A DNA stretch of 64,000 nt from Eubacteriales bacterium. GTDB lineage: Bacteria > Bacillota > Clostridia > Christensenellales > Aristaeellaceae. The position numbers and the translations under genes are program-made. The stretch lies in NCBI GenBank assembly GCA_028693055.1, contig JAQUWD010000017.1, forward strand, positions 1-64,000, read 5' to 3'. Of the stretch, positions 43,291 to 51,577 are shown piece by piece. Under the pieces are notes generated by a model, which saw nothing but the letters and a program-made list of their open reading frames with translations, did not search any database and had not been told where the DNA came from. Each line of letters opens with the position of its first letter. Position 1 is the first letter of the stretch.

Positions 43291-44364
43291 ATGTTGAGGA
43301 ATTTTGTCAAACGGTCTTTGATTGAATTATTGGGACTTGTCGTCATCCTGTCGGGTCTGACAATAGGCACTTCCTCTGCGGCTGGCTTTTCGCCAAACCC
43401 AAGCTACGAATATTTAGTGGGCAGTACCATTTGGCAGCTTTCCGCCGAAAATCAAGCGCTGATGCAGCAAGCGTTCACGGCTGCTCGTGGGCGAATTGCC
43501 GAGCTGGCGCTTCGATGTGCCGATTCTGCGCAGCCCGACTGGTATTACGAGGAAAGCCTTGATGGAACAAAGCGAATGATGTTTCAAGGACGCCCCGTCG
43601 CAATGATTACGGATATTGATGATACCTTGGTGGACGGCGCGCACTACACCGCCGATATTGTGGGTGCTGACGGCGATATGAACAATGTGGCCTTCGCCCG
43701 TTTTGTGCTGAGCGATGGCTGCACGGCGTTGCCCGGCGCGGTAGAATTTATCTGTTTTTGTGCAGCACAGGGGGTAGAGGTTTATTATGTTACCAACCGC
43801 TACGATCAAGGGTACAAAATCGGTCAAGCGGACAGCGTCAGTTCCTACGAAGACGTGGTTGGCAGCGCGGGAGCCGGAAACTATATAGCGCAGGACGGAA
43901 CGGAAATCGGCACCACCATCTATCAAGTGCTGGGCAAAAGCTTTTATGACATTACGCTGGAAACCATGACGAAGCTTGGATTTCCTATTGATGACGAGCA
44001 CTTGATTGTGAATGATAGCAAGCTCAATGGCGAAAGCAAGGAGTATGCCCGCCAGGCAATTCAAAAGGGCTGCACCGACTACCCAAATGGCCAACGGGAG
44101 GAATGTGCAAACGCAGACTGTGCAAGAACGCTTACCTGCGCGGCGCATGAAGTCGTGCTGCTGTTGGGTGACCAGCTAGGCGACTTCACAGATTATTTTG
44201 CCGACATGGATGCGGTGTCACGAGCCAAAGCAACCGAAGAATATGCAGATAAATGGGGCGCGGAATGGATTGTGCTGCCCAACGCGGTTTATGGCAGCGC
44301 TTTTAACGCCGCCCTTGGCTATGGCGTGCCGAAGCTGTTTACTAATTATGCTTACACCAAATAG
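43291..44364 (+). CDS. Secreted HAD acid phosphatase (class B/C, lipoprotein e(P4)-like)
   Basis: 357 residues. An N-terminal signal segment (about 8-30) ends near SSAAG without a lipobox Cys. The HAD motif I is MITDIDDTLVDG (Asp108 and Asp110). EVYYVTNRYDQ is motif II, and VLLLGDQLGDFTDYF is the late acidic motif IV. Subfamily IIIB phosphatases remove phosphate from nucleotides or other small esters outside the membrane. GGAGGAAAATAGG precedes the ATG. It stands between a hairpin (43149-43195) and a 312-base gap, so it is probably monocistronic. Confidence 0.88.
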   Translation: MLRNFVKRSLIELLGLVVILSGLTIGTSSAAGFSPNPSYEYLVGSTIWQLSAENQALMQQAFTAARGRIAELALRCADSAQPDWYYEESLDGTKRMMFQGRPVAMITDIDDTLVDGAHYTADIVGADGDMNNVAFARFVLSDGCTALPGAVEFICFCAAQGVEVYYVTNRYDQGYKIGQADSVSSYEDVVGSAGAGNYIAQDGTEIGTTIYQVLGKSFYDITLETMTKLGFPIDDEHLIVNDSKLNGESKEYARQAIQKGCTDYPNGQREECANADCARTLTCAAHEVVLLLGDQLGDFTDYFADMDAVSRAKATEEYADKWGAEWIVLPNAVYGSAFNAALGYGVPKLFTNYAYTK

Positions 44365-44474
44365 CAAAACGCAACGGGATATTCCCGGCATGTGCTTGAA
44401 GCGTTTTCTGTGCGCCAAGCGGATAAAAGATGTCGATGAATGAATGCTCCTAACATGGAGGAAGGAAGGCAACG

Positions 44475-44528
44475 ATGAGCAGCATTGTCCTGTATGCAGT
44501 TATACAAGGTCAAAAAAACAGACAGTGA
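44475..44528 (+). CDS. Possible 17-residue ORF with strong ribosome site
   Basis: ATG at 44475 encodes MSSIVLYAVIQGQKNRQ then TGA. GGAGGAAGGAAGG ends 5 bases upstream. No family match. It may be the start of a gene whose remainder was lost. Confidence 0.2.
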   Translation: MSSIVLYAVIQGQKNRQ

Positions 44529-44559
44529 AAAACCATTTGATTTCTTCCTCAATAAGAAG

Positions 44560-44597
44560 GCCCTCCTGCAACAGCGAAAATGCTGCTGTAGGAGGGC
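44560..44597 (-). terminator. Terminator-like hairpin past the DegV gene
   Basis: GCCCTCCTGCA (44560-44570) pairs with TGTAGGAGGGC (44587-44597) with one G-T pair, and ACAGC/GCTG extends the stem inside. On the minus strand it is followed by a T-rich CCTTCTTATT. Confidence 0.6.
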
Positions 44598-44676
44598 GTC
44601 TTGTACATTGGTTCGACTGCTGATGCTTTTATCCTTATCCGTCATAACCCAATGCCTGTGCAGTCCATTTTATCGT

Positions 44677-45564
44677 TTATCTTTCCCTACGGTCTCCCCA
44701 GAAGAACAAGGCCACAGTACCGGGGCCTGTATGGCTTCCGATGGTGGTGCCGATCGGGTTGATCTCCACCTTACCGTTCAGCTTCGGGAAGCGTTCTTCC
44801 ACCATAGCCGCTACCGTTTGTGCATCCTCAAGGCAGGCAGAATTGGAAATATAACATTTGCCGCTGTAGTCCAGTCCGTTTTCGGCATGCTCTTCCATCA
44901 TATTTACAATTTCTTTGATTACCTTGTGCTTGCCGCGATGCTTGCTGCGGGGGATCAGATGTCCCTGATCGTCCATATTGAGCAAGGGGCAGATGTGCAG
45001 TACCGTGCCAAACCAGCCGGAAGCCTTAGAAATGCGGCCGCCCTTGACGTAGAAGGTTAGGTCGGTGGAGAAAAACCAATGGTGCAGATTCAGCTTATGC
45101 TTTTCAGCCCAATCCTGCAATGCGAGTATGTCCATTCCTTCGTCACGGAGATCGGCCAGCTTGTCCATGAAGAGCCCATAGCCGGAGGAAGCGCCCAGTG
45201 AATCGACGATGACAATTTTACGCTCCGGGTATTTGGCAGATAGCTCCTGCTGCGCCATATGCGCAGAGTTCAACACCCCGGAAATACCTGAAGAAAGCGT
45301 CACATGGAGAATGTCAAGGCCTTGCTCCAGAAAAGGCGTAAAATAACTAACAAACTCCTCGGTATTTACCTGAGAGGTACGCGTATCCGAGCCGTTTGCC
45401 ATTCTATTGTAAAACTCTTCAAAGGATATGGATTTGCCAAGATTGTCCTCATATTGCTTTCCATCCAGTTCAAAATGGAAGCAAATATAACGGATATCTC
45501 TGCTCTCGAAATGCTCGGCAGACAGATCGGCAGTTGAGCAGCAACTCAAAACGTATGGATTCAT
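44677..45564 (-). CDS. DegV-family fatty-acid-binding protein
   Basis: 295 residues from the ATG at 45564. YVLSCCSTADLSAEHF opens it, with the lipid-contacting Ser-Thr-Ala-Asp pattern of the family. FYNRMANGSDTRTSQVNTEEF, LHVTLSSGISGVLNSA and IVDSLGASSGYGLFM are the other conserved blocks, and GGRISKASG follows. DegV/FakB proteins bind fatty acids, and FakB partners deliver them to the kinase FakA. No FakA gene is nearby. The gene has its own promoter (45604-45631). The ribosome site (GAGTG) is weak. Confidence 0.93.
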   Translation of the reverse strand: MNPYVLSCCSTADLSAEHFESRDIRYICFHFELDGKQYEDNLGKSISFEEFYNRMANGSDTRTSQVNTEEFVSYFTPFLEQGLDILHVTLSSGISGVLNSAHMAQQELSAKYPERKIVIVDSLGASSGYGLFMDKLADLRDEGMDILALQDWAEKHKLNLHHWFFSTDLTFYVKGGRISKASGWFGTVLHICPLLNMDDQGHLIPRSKHRGKHKVIKEIVNMMEEHAENGLDYSGKCYISNSACLEDAQTVAAMVEERFPKLNGKVEINPIGTTIGSHTGPGTVALFFWGDRRER

Positions 45565-45603
45565 GCTTATCACTCGCTTTCTTGGTTTCGATGGTTCCCT
45601 ATC

Positions 45604-45631
45604 AATATACCACAATCCCTGTATTTGGCAA
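45604..45631 (-). promoter_or_regulatory. Promoter of the DegV gene
   Basis: On the minus strand, -35 TTGCCA (45631-45626) and -10 TATATT (45609-45604) are spaced by 16 bases. Confidence 0.6.
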
Positions 45632-45660
45632 GGGGGTAAATCGAACGGTTCCTGATCCCT

Positions 45661-46455
45661 TCAACCCATCATTGCAAGGGAACGGTAGTAGACCTCTGTT
45701 AATTCCAGACCGCAAGCCGGAGCGGTTACGCCCAACAGCAGACGATTCTTTTTCAAAATGGCTTGCTGGAAGGCTTGAGCCGATAGACGGTGCATTCCGA
45801 TATCTAGCAGGGTGCCTGCTATGATGCGAACCATGTTGTAAAGGAAGCCATTTCCTAAGATAAGAAGCGTTAAGTCCTCCCCCTCTCCCTTTAGCTCGGC
45901 TTGTTCGATGGTACGGACGGTGGTCTTTGCCGTTCCACCCGCTGCCTGAAAAGCCGCAAAATCATGGGTGCCAAGCAGAGCTGTCAGGCTCTCCCGCATG
46001 AGGTCTTTATCAAGCTTCTGCGGAACATGAGCGCATAGATTGCGATACAACGCGCTGGCATGGGGGGCATTATGGATACGATAGGTATACAGCTTCCCTA
46101 CGGTATCGAACCGAGCATGAAAGTCGGAGGGAACAACCTCACCCGCAAGGACGCGAATATCATTCGGCAGGTGTGTATTTAGAGCAAAGGGATATTTGTC
46201 TACGGGTATCCGGCTGTCGGTATCAAAATGCGCGCGCTGTCCCAGCGCGTGCACGCCCGCGTCGGTTCGGCTGGAGCCGGTTATCGCTGTAAAACGACCT
46301 GTGAGCGCGGTTAATGCCTCTTCCACCTTTTGCTGCACAGCTACGGCATTGGTTTGTCGTTGCCAGCCTGCATAAGCGGTGCCGTCGTAGCTGATGGTTA
46401 GCAAAACTCGATGGGTTCCCGGCAAAGCCGGTTCTTTATAGATTGGCTCCATCAT
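45661..46455 (-). CDS. truA: tRNA pseudouridine(38-40) synthase
   Basis: 264 residues from the ATG at 46455, which overlaps the EcfT stop (GGAG about 10 bases upstream). The family opening VLLTISYDGTAYAGWQRQ is followed by the catalytic region TGSSRTDAGVHALGQ with the active-site Asp, then FLYNMVRIIAGTLLDIG. It converts U38, U39 and U40 of tRNA anticodon arms to pseudouridine. EcfA-EcfA-EcfT-TruA is a common Firmicutes arrangement, often beside ribosomal protein genes, which are not present here. Confidence 0.96.
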   Translation of the reverse strand: MMEPIYKEPALPGTHRVLLTISYDGTAYAGWQRQTNAVAVQQKVEEALTALTGRFTAITGSSRTDAGVHALGQRAHFDTDSRIPVDKYPFALNTHLPNDIRVLAGEVVPSDFHARFDTVGKLYTYRIHNAPHASALYRNLCAHVPQKLDKDLMRESLTALLGTHDFAAFQAAGGTAKTTVRTIEQAELKGEGEDLTLLILGNGFLYNMVRIIAGTLLDIGMHRLSAQAFQQAILKKNRLLLGVTAPACGLELTEVYYRSLAMMG

Positions 46456-47258
46456 GAAAACCATACTCCGGTAAAAATAACCAATAGCAAGCCGCCTACG
46501 GTGATCAACGTTGCCCAAAGATCAAGCTGTCCAAAACGTAGTACCCTTAGGCGGGTACGACCTTCGCCGCCGTGATAGCAGCGCGCCTCCATTGCCATGG
46601 CCAAATCGCCCGCCCGGCGAAAGGCGCTGACGAATAGAGGAACCAAGAGAGGCACCATAGCTTTAGCGCGCTTCATTAGGTTTCCGCTTTCGAAATCCGC
46701 GCCGCGCGCCATCTGCGCTTTCATAATCTTGTCGGCTTCCTCAATCAGCGTAGGAATGAAGCGTAGGGCAATGGTCATCATCATGGCAAGCTCATGGGAA
46801 GGAAAACGTAAGCGGTTGAGGGGCTTTAACAGGATTTCAATTCCATCGCAAAGCGCGATGGGAGAGGTGGTTAGCGTAAGAATCGAGGTCCCCGCAACGA
46901 GAAAGATGAGCCGCATGCTGAAATGAATGGCGGTAAAAACGCCCTCCTGACTGATGCGGAGAATCCCCCATTGAAACCAAATCGTAGTGCCGCTTGAGAA
47001 AAATAGGTTTAGAAGAAAGGTTAAAATGAGCAAAAAACGCAACGGCTTAATGGCCTTCAACAATTGCTGGAAGGTAAGACCCGCCAGCCGGACGCAGAGC
47101 ACCAGATAAAGCAGCGGTAGAATATACCAGATGGGGCTGCGCACGCAGAAGATCATGGCGATATAAACCATTGTTAGGAGAATCTTGGTGCGCGGATCTA
47201 ATCGGTGAACCGGGGAGGAACCGGGCATGTACTGCCCCAGTGTAATATCTCTCAGCAT
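46452..47258 (-). CDS. ecfT: ECF transporter transmembrane protein EcfT
   Basis: 268 residues, about five or six membrane helices. The opening GQYMPGSSPVHRLDPRTKIL is a standard EcfT start. The ATPase-contacting motifs ADKIMKAQMARGADFESG (the first Ala-Arg-Gly box) and AMEARCYHGGEGRTRL (second box) are both present. It joins the two EcfA ATPases with interchangeable substrate-binding S subunits to import vitamins. No S subunit is encoded next to it, so it is a group II module shared by several S proteins. AAGGAGGCTAAGCC precedes the ATG. Confidence 0.96.
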   Translation of the reverse strand: MLRDITLGQYMPGSSPVHRLDPRTKILLTMVYIAMIFCVRSPIWYILPLLYLVLCVRLAGLTFQQLLKAIKPLRFLLILTFLLNLFFSSGTTIWFQWGILRISQEGVFTAIHFSMRLIFLVAGTSILTLTTSPIALCDGIEILLKPLNRLRFPSHELAMMMTIALRFIPTLIEEADKIMKAQMARGADFESGNLMKRAKAMVPLLVPLFVSAFRRAGDLAMAMEARCYHGGEGRTRLRVLRFGQLDLWATLITVGGLLLVIFTGVWFS

Positions 47259-48118
47259 GGCTTAGCCTCCTTTTTCGCCAGCGCAAGGATGGCTTGCATA
47301 ACTTCCTCCTGCGTATACAAATCGGCGGGCAGGTCAAAGCCCTCCGCGATTAACGCGTGCGCCAGCTCGGCTGCTTGGGGAATGCCCAAGCCGATGGACT
47401 GGAGCAGCTCCTGCTGCATAAATACCTCTCGCGGGGTACCGGTGAGCACAAGCCTGCCCTTGCTCATGACTACCAGCCGCGTGGCAAGGGTTGAAATATC
47501 ATCCATGTTATGGCTTACCATGATTACGGTCATTCCGCCCGCTTCATGGAGCTGGCGAATCATTCCTAAAATGCTTCGGCGACCCGCCGGGTCAAGCCCG
47601 GCAGTGGGCTCGTCCAAAATGAGCACCTTAGGCCGCATTGCTAATACGCCTGCAATGGCGACCCTACGCATTTGACCGCCGCTGAGCTCGAAGGGCGAGC
47701 GCTCTGCCACGTCGTCATAGTGAAGGCCGACCTGTTGAATGGCCTCGCGTACTCGTTGGTTGATCTCTTCCGTAGACAGGCCGATATTTTTGGGGCCAAA
47801 AGCGATATCCTTGGCGACGGTTTCTTCGAAAAGCTGATATTCCGGGTATTGAAACACGAGACCGACTTTTCGCCGTACTTCAATCAGGCTGACGCCTTTT
47901 TGGGTGATTTCCAAATCATCCACCCAGATTTGTCCCTGAGTTGGCTTTAGCAGACCATTCAAATGCTGCACTAGCGTGGTCTTGCCGGAGCCGGTATGAC
48001 CCAATAAGCCAATTAGCTCGCCGTCTTCAATGGTCAGGCTCACATCGTTGAGCGCAACGGAAGCAAAGGGGCTTCCCGGCATGTAAGTATGAGTCAAATG
48101 CTCTACTTTGATGGGCAT
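47252..48118 (-). CDS. ecfA2: ECF transporter ATPase EcfA2
   Basis: 288 residues. Walker A is GHTGSGKTTL; the His after Gly is usual in EcfA. The Q-loop is VFQYPEYQLFEETV. The signature is ELSGGQMRRVAIAGV, and Walker B is VLILDEPTAGLDPAGR. It overlaps ecfA1 by 16 bases and ecfT by 7 bases. Confidence 0.95.
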   Translation of the reverse strand: MPIKVEHLTHTYMPGSPFASVALNDVSLTIEDGELIGLLGHTGSGKTTLVQHLNGLLKPTQGQIWVDDLEITQKGVSLIEVRRKVGLVFQYPEYQLFEETVAKDIAFGPKNIGLSTEEINQRVREAIQQVGLHYDDVAERSPFELSGGQMRRVAIAGVLAMRPKVLILDEPTAGLDPAGRRSILGMIRQLHEAGGMTVIMVSHNMDDISTLATRLVVMSKGRLVLTGTPREVFMQQELLQSIGLGIPQAAELAHALIAEGFDLPADLYTQEEVMQAILALAKKEAKPC

Positions 48119-48960
48119 AGTACTTTTTTCAGCTCCTTCACCATATCGCTCACGTTTAAAATTCCCTCCGGCAGCTCGAGTCCAGCGTTTCTCAGCTTTA
48201 CGGATAATTCTGCCATGGGGGGCACGTCCAAGCCTAGCGCCTTGATTTCATCCACACGGGCGAATACCTCCTGAGGCGTTCCATCCATAGCGGTTTTCCC
48301 TTTATCTAGCACAATAACCCGGTCGGCTACGGCAGCCTCTTCCATAAAGTGCGTAATCCAGACTACCGTCATTTGTTGCTCGCGGTTTAGCTTGCGAACG
48401 GAATTTAAAACCTCTTTACGTCCGGAGGGATCCAGCATGGCGGTGGATTCGTCCATAATCATTACATCCGGCTGCATCGCTAATACGCCGGCGATGGCTA
48501 CCCGCTGCTTTTGACCGCCGCTGAGCATATGGGGCGCGGACTGCGCAAAATCTGTCATTTGTACGCAACGCAGTGCTTCCTCAATGCGGCTGGGCATATC
48601 AACCTGAGGTACGCCTAGGTTCTCCAGCCCAAAGGCAACGTCTTCTCGCACCATATTAGCAACGATTTGATTATCCGGGTTTTGGAACACCATTCCCGCG
48701 TGACGACGTACATTCCAAACCTCTTCCTCTGTGGCGGTGTCCATGCCGCAAACCAGTACCTTACCTTCCGTAGGTAAAAATAAGGCGTTCATCAGCTTGG
48801 CTAACGTACTTTTGCCAGAGCCGTTATGCCCAAGCACTGCTACAAAGCTTCCTTTTGCAATTTCCATAGAGACATGGTCGACCGCGTTTTGGGCTTCCTC
48901 TTCATATTGATAGGAAACCTCCTGTATACGCAAGGGAAAGGTTACGGCTGTATCTTCCAT
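48103..48960 (-). CDS. ecfA1: ECF transporter ATPase EcfA1
   Basis: 285 residues. Walker A is GHNGSGKSTL. The Q-loop is VFQNPDNQIVANMVREDV. The signature is MLSGGQKQRVAIAGV, and Walker B VMIMDESTAMLDPSGR has Ser in place of the usual Pro after the catalytic Glu, as EcfA1 often has. It overlaps the riboflavin kinase gene by 19 bases. AAGAAGGAGCAACAGCCAA precedes the ATG. Confidence 0.95.
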   Translation of the reverse strand: MEDTAVTFPLRIQEVSYQYEEEAQNAVDHVSMEIAKGSFVAVLGHNGSGKSTLAKLMNALFLPTEGKVLVCGMDTATEEEVWNVRRHAGMVFQNPDNQIVANMVREDVAFGLENLGVPQVDMPSRIEEALRCVQMTDFAQSAPHMLSGGQKQRVAIAGVLAMQPDVMIMDESTAMLDPSGRKEVLNSVRKLNREQQMTVVWITHFMEEAAVADRVIVLDKGKTAMDGTPQEVFARVDEIKALGLDVPPMAELSVKLRNAGLELPEGILNVSDMVKELKKVLCPSK

Positions 48961-49394
48961 TTGGCTGTTGCTCCTTCTTGCTTTGGTAAAAGAGAGGGAT
49001 TGTTAAGCTCTGCCCAGCGCAGCGCATCAGCCTGATCCTGTTTTAGCTGCTCCTGTAACGCTTCAAGGCTGGGAAAGGTATGCTCTGGACGTAAAAAAAG
49101 ACGGTAGCTCAGGGTAAGCCTGTGATCATAAAGCGTTTCATAGGGAAAATCCAGTAGATGCGCTTCAACTGTCGGCACCCCTTCCGGCGTGGTGGGATGC
49201 TTACCTTGGTTCAATATTGCTAAATAACTTCGGGAGCTGTCATCGGGGGAGGCGATCCCAATGTAAACGCCTTCCTGCGGCCAGTCCCTGCGAGCCGAAT
49301 CATAGGCGATATTTGCAGTGGGGAACCCTAGCTTTGTTCCAAGATGCTTGCCGCGTATAACGGTTCCCGTCAAGGTAAAGGGAAGCTCAACCAT
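48942..49394 (-). CDS. Stand-alone riboflavin kinase (RibF C-terminal domain only)
   Basis: 150 residues forming one flavokinase beta-barrel. TGTVIRGKHLGTKLGFPTAN is the ATP/riboflavin motif of the C-terminal domain of bifunctional RibF. GVYIGIAS, TVEAHLLDF and YETLYDHRLTLSYRLFLRPE follow. The FAD synthetase half is missing, and no such gene is near. It makes FMN from riboflavin. Its start overlaps the flavodoxin stop by 8 bases, and the ECF vitamin-transporter ATPase follows, so FMN supply and use are encoded side by side. Confidence 0.9.
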   Translation of the reverse strand: MVELPFTLTGTVIRGKHLGTKLGFPTANIAYDSARRDWPQEGVYIGIASPDDSSRSYLAILNQGKHPTTPEGVPTVEAHLLDFPYETLYDHRLTLSYRLFLRPEHTFPSLEALQEQLKQDQADALRWAELNNPSLLPKQEGATAKWKIQP

Positions 49395-49893
49395 GATGAA
49401 CCGTCCCTACCAATGTGTCGGCAAATTGCTGAATTCGCTCCCTTTGGATTCCCTCGGGCTTCATGGCTCCCTCATGATCCGCCTTGGAAATCACATTGAC
49501 CACGAAGCGATCCAGCCCCTTTTGTTGGCTTGGGTCCAGCTCGCCGCCAAAGGAAACAATAGAGAGGGCGTGTGCCAGCAATTCAGCGTTGATTTGAGCG
49601 CTAAGCAAAGCACGTGTATCGTCCTTCCCGCAGCGGCAGCAAAAGATGCCCAGCGGGAAAGCCAGTAGCTTGGTGCGGTTGTCCTTTAGAAAGGATAGCG
49701 CCTTCTTATGCAGCTTTCCCATGCGAATTGAACCGCCAACCGCAACCGCATCATACCCCTGGGGAAGTATGGGCGTAGCAGTTAAATCACAAGTATCCAC
49801 ATCAACGTTTCTGGCCAGCAGCGCCTCCGATAAAATGGAAGCTGCTTTTGCGGTCGTGCCGGTTTTTCCAGCGTAGGCTATCAATACCTTCAT
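49387..49893 (-). CDS. Flavodoxin-domain protein
   Basis: 168 residues from the ATG at 49893 (AAAGGAG about 12 bases upstream; earlier in-frame ATGs lie upstream of the promoter's expected start). The FMN phosphate loop is VLIAYAGKTGTTAKAA. YDAVAVGGSIRMGKLHKKAL resembles the HemG-type flavodoxin family, and IFCCRCGKDD is an unusual Cys cluster. It presumably carries FMN made by the kinase encoded next. The electron partner is unknown. It has its own promoter (49927-49955). Confidence 0.88.
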   Translation of the reverse strand: MKVLIAYAGKTGTTAKAASILSEALLARNVDVDTCDLTATPILPQGYDAVAVGGSIRMGKLHKKALSFLKDNRTKLLAFPLGIFCCRCGKDDTRALLSAQINAELLAHALSIVSFGGELDPSQQKGLDRFVVNVISKADHEGAMKPEGIQRERIQQFADTLVGTVHHG

Positions 49894-49926
49894 AAGGCTG
49901 AAGCTCCTTTCCTTTGATGCGGGACT

Positions 49927-49955
49927 ATTATACTTCATCAATAAGGGATGGTCAA
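49927..49955 (-). promoter_or_regulatory. Promoter of the flavodoxin-RFK-ECF-truA operon
   Basis: On the minus strand, -35 TTGACC (49955-49950) and consensus -10 TATAAT (49932-49927) are spaced by 17 bases. Confidence 0.78.
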
Positions 49956-50036
49956 ATGCTTTCAGCATGGGTCGCATGTATTTGACTGCATTCGCATTGT
50001 GAATGTTTGGATGCCGTGGTTTCCATTTGCTTTTGA

Positions 50037-50065
50037 TTGACAGATATATCCTTCTGCCCTACAAT
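50037..50065 (+). promoter_or_regulatory. Promoter of the Wadjet operon
   Basis: TTGACA (50037-50042) and TACAAT (50060-50065) are spaced by 17 bases, leaving a leader of about 20 bases before the first ATG. Confidence 0.75.
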
Positions 50066-50089
50066 AATACCAAAAGCGAAGGGGCGAGA

Positions 50090-51577
50090 ATGATGGCGCA
50101 GCAAGATCTGGAAAGCATCTCCCAGACGAAATATCTGTCCGCTGAGAACTATATACAATATCGTGCAATCATGCGCGTGTTCTTTCAGGAGCATCAAAAG
50201 ATGCATTACCAGCTGGACAAAAAAGCACTCATGCCGTTGCTGCACCAGTTCTCCCAGCTACAGGCGTACACCGAGGAAACCCTCAATTCCGATCTGGACC
50301 AGCTGGTAGCGTGGAAGAACCTGACGCCTATACAGGATCCCCGTAAGGCCTATACCATTTCTGATTTTAAGAATCGTCAGTATCAATATATGATGACGCA
50401 GGCGGCTTTGGAAGTGGAACGAATGGCAACGGCATTAGAAAACCTGTATACGCGCACCGTAGGCCTATCCTCCCATCTTTTCTATCGCTTGCAGGGACAG
50501 CTACGGCAGATAGACCAGCTCGGAGAGCTGCCCCTCAAGCAGGTAAACGCTTGGTGGCAGGATTTGCAGGAGGATTTTACGCGCTTGAGCCAAAGCCATC
50601 AGGATTATCTGCAAAAGTTTTACTCGCCCACAGCGGAGAACCGCATGGACGCTGCGGAATTTGTGGCATATAAGCAGCGCTTGATTCATTATTTGGAGGA
50701 ATTCATCCAGGAGCTGCAAAGAAACACCCTTCAAATTGCTAGCCAGCTAGAAACCGTTACGGCGGAGCGGCGGGATGAAATACTGGAACGCATCCTTCAA
50801 AGCGAGCTGGAAATACCAAGGCCGGAGGCAGAAAAAAGAGAAAATTGGCAGGAAGAACTTCGCGCTCGAAATTTGGGCGTTTGGCAATCGCTGTGCCGAT
50901 GGTTTGTCGGTAATGAATCCACAGCTAATCAAGTAATGGAGGTTACGAACGAAGTCATTCGCCGTGTTGTACAGAACGCGGCCTTCTTGGTGCAGATGCA
51001 AAATGTAAGCGTTAGCAATAAGGCGGAGCTTCAGCACTTTTTGCGGTTGTTTTCCCAATGTCGAGATATGAAGGAGGCTCATTGCCTGTCTTCACAGGTT
51101 TTTGGCGCACAGCAGGCGCGTCATTATTGTGCTGTCGGCTCCCGTGATGAGGATCGTATCGATTTAAGCACCTATGAGGAAGCTCCGGCAGACTTTGCCT
51201 TAGAGCCGCGCATTCGTACCTACAAGCCTCGAATGGATCGCAGCGGCTTTGCGGACAAAGGAGCGGAAAAAGAACGCGAAAGGGCGCTTGTCCTCCAACG
51301 TCAGCGCTACATTCGTCAGCAGGTACAGCGTTACATTCAAAACGGAGTATTGGATTTTGATAGCCTGCAGGAGCCTGTTTCCCGTGAAATTCGCACGGTA
51401 TTTCTTTCTTGGATTGCTCATGCAAACTTAAGTCCGGATGGAAAAGGCAGAACGGAGTACGGACAAGCGTTTACGCTGCATACCCACGGCTCGAAAACCT
51501 GTCGTTTGCAATGCGAGGACGGAGAGTTGACTTTACCCAGCTATTTCTTTCAATTTGAGGAGGAGCCTCATGAATGA
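50090..51577 (+). CDS. jetA: Wadjet type II JetA (kleisin-like, TIGR02677 type)
   Basis: 495 residues from the ATG at 50090 (AAGGGG 5 bases upstream; ATG at 50093 is equally good). The opening YLSAENYIQYRAIMRVFFQE, the stretch LDQLVAWKNLTPIQDPRKAY and TISDFKNRQYQYMMTQAALEVERM resemble the TIGR02677/DUF2397 family. Long helices fill most of the rest, ending in winged-helix-like segments (EIRTVFLSWIAHANLSPDGK). In Wadjet complexes JetA is the kleisin that bridges the SMC-like heads. The stop overlaps jetB by 8 bases. It is the first of four tightly packed genes. Confidence 0.88.
   Translation: MMAQQDLESISQTKYLSAENYIQYRAIMRVFFQEHQKMHYQLDKKALMPLLHQFSQLQAYTEETLNSDLDQLVAWKNLTPIQDPRKAYTISDFKNRQYQYMMTQAALEVERMATALENLYTRTVGLSSHLFYRLQGQLRQIDQLGELPLKQVNAWWQDLQEDFTRLSQSHQDYLQKFYSPTAENRMDAAEFVAYKQRLIHYLEEFIQELQRNTLQIASQLETVTAERRDEILERILQSELEIPRPEAEKRENWQEELRARNLGVWQSLCRWFVGNESTANQVMEVTNEVIRRVVQNAAFLVQMQNVSVSNKAELQHFLRLFSQCRDMKEAHCLSSQVFGAQQARHYCAVGSRDEDRIDLSTYEEAPADFALEPRIRTYKPRMDRSGFADKGAEKERERALVLQRQRYIRQQVQRYIQNGVLDFDSLQEPVSREIRTVFLSWIAHANLSPDGKGRTEYGQAFTLHTHGSKTCRLQCEDGELTLPSYFFQFEEEPHE

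Larger units (their letters stand above)
44365..44676. other. 312-base intergenic gap with one hairpin and one tiny ORF
   Basis: This gap lies between convergent genes. It holds a strong hairpin at 44560-44597 and a 17-codon ORF at 44475 preceded by a strong GGAGGAAGGAAGG site. Nothing else recognisable was seen. Confidence 0.5.

Noticed and set aside
43414-44148. 244-codon minus-strand open frame
   Set aside because: It lies wholly opposite the HAD phosphatase gene, whose motifs are clear. No family pattern was seen in the antisense product.
44485-45060. 191-codon plus-strand open frame
   Set aside because: It mostly runs antisense through DegV and includes the hairpin at 44560-44597, so it is not a real gene.
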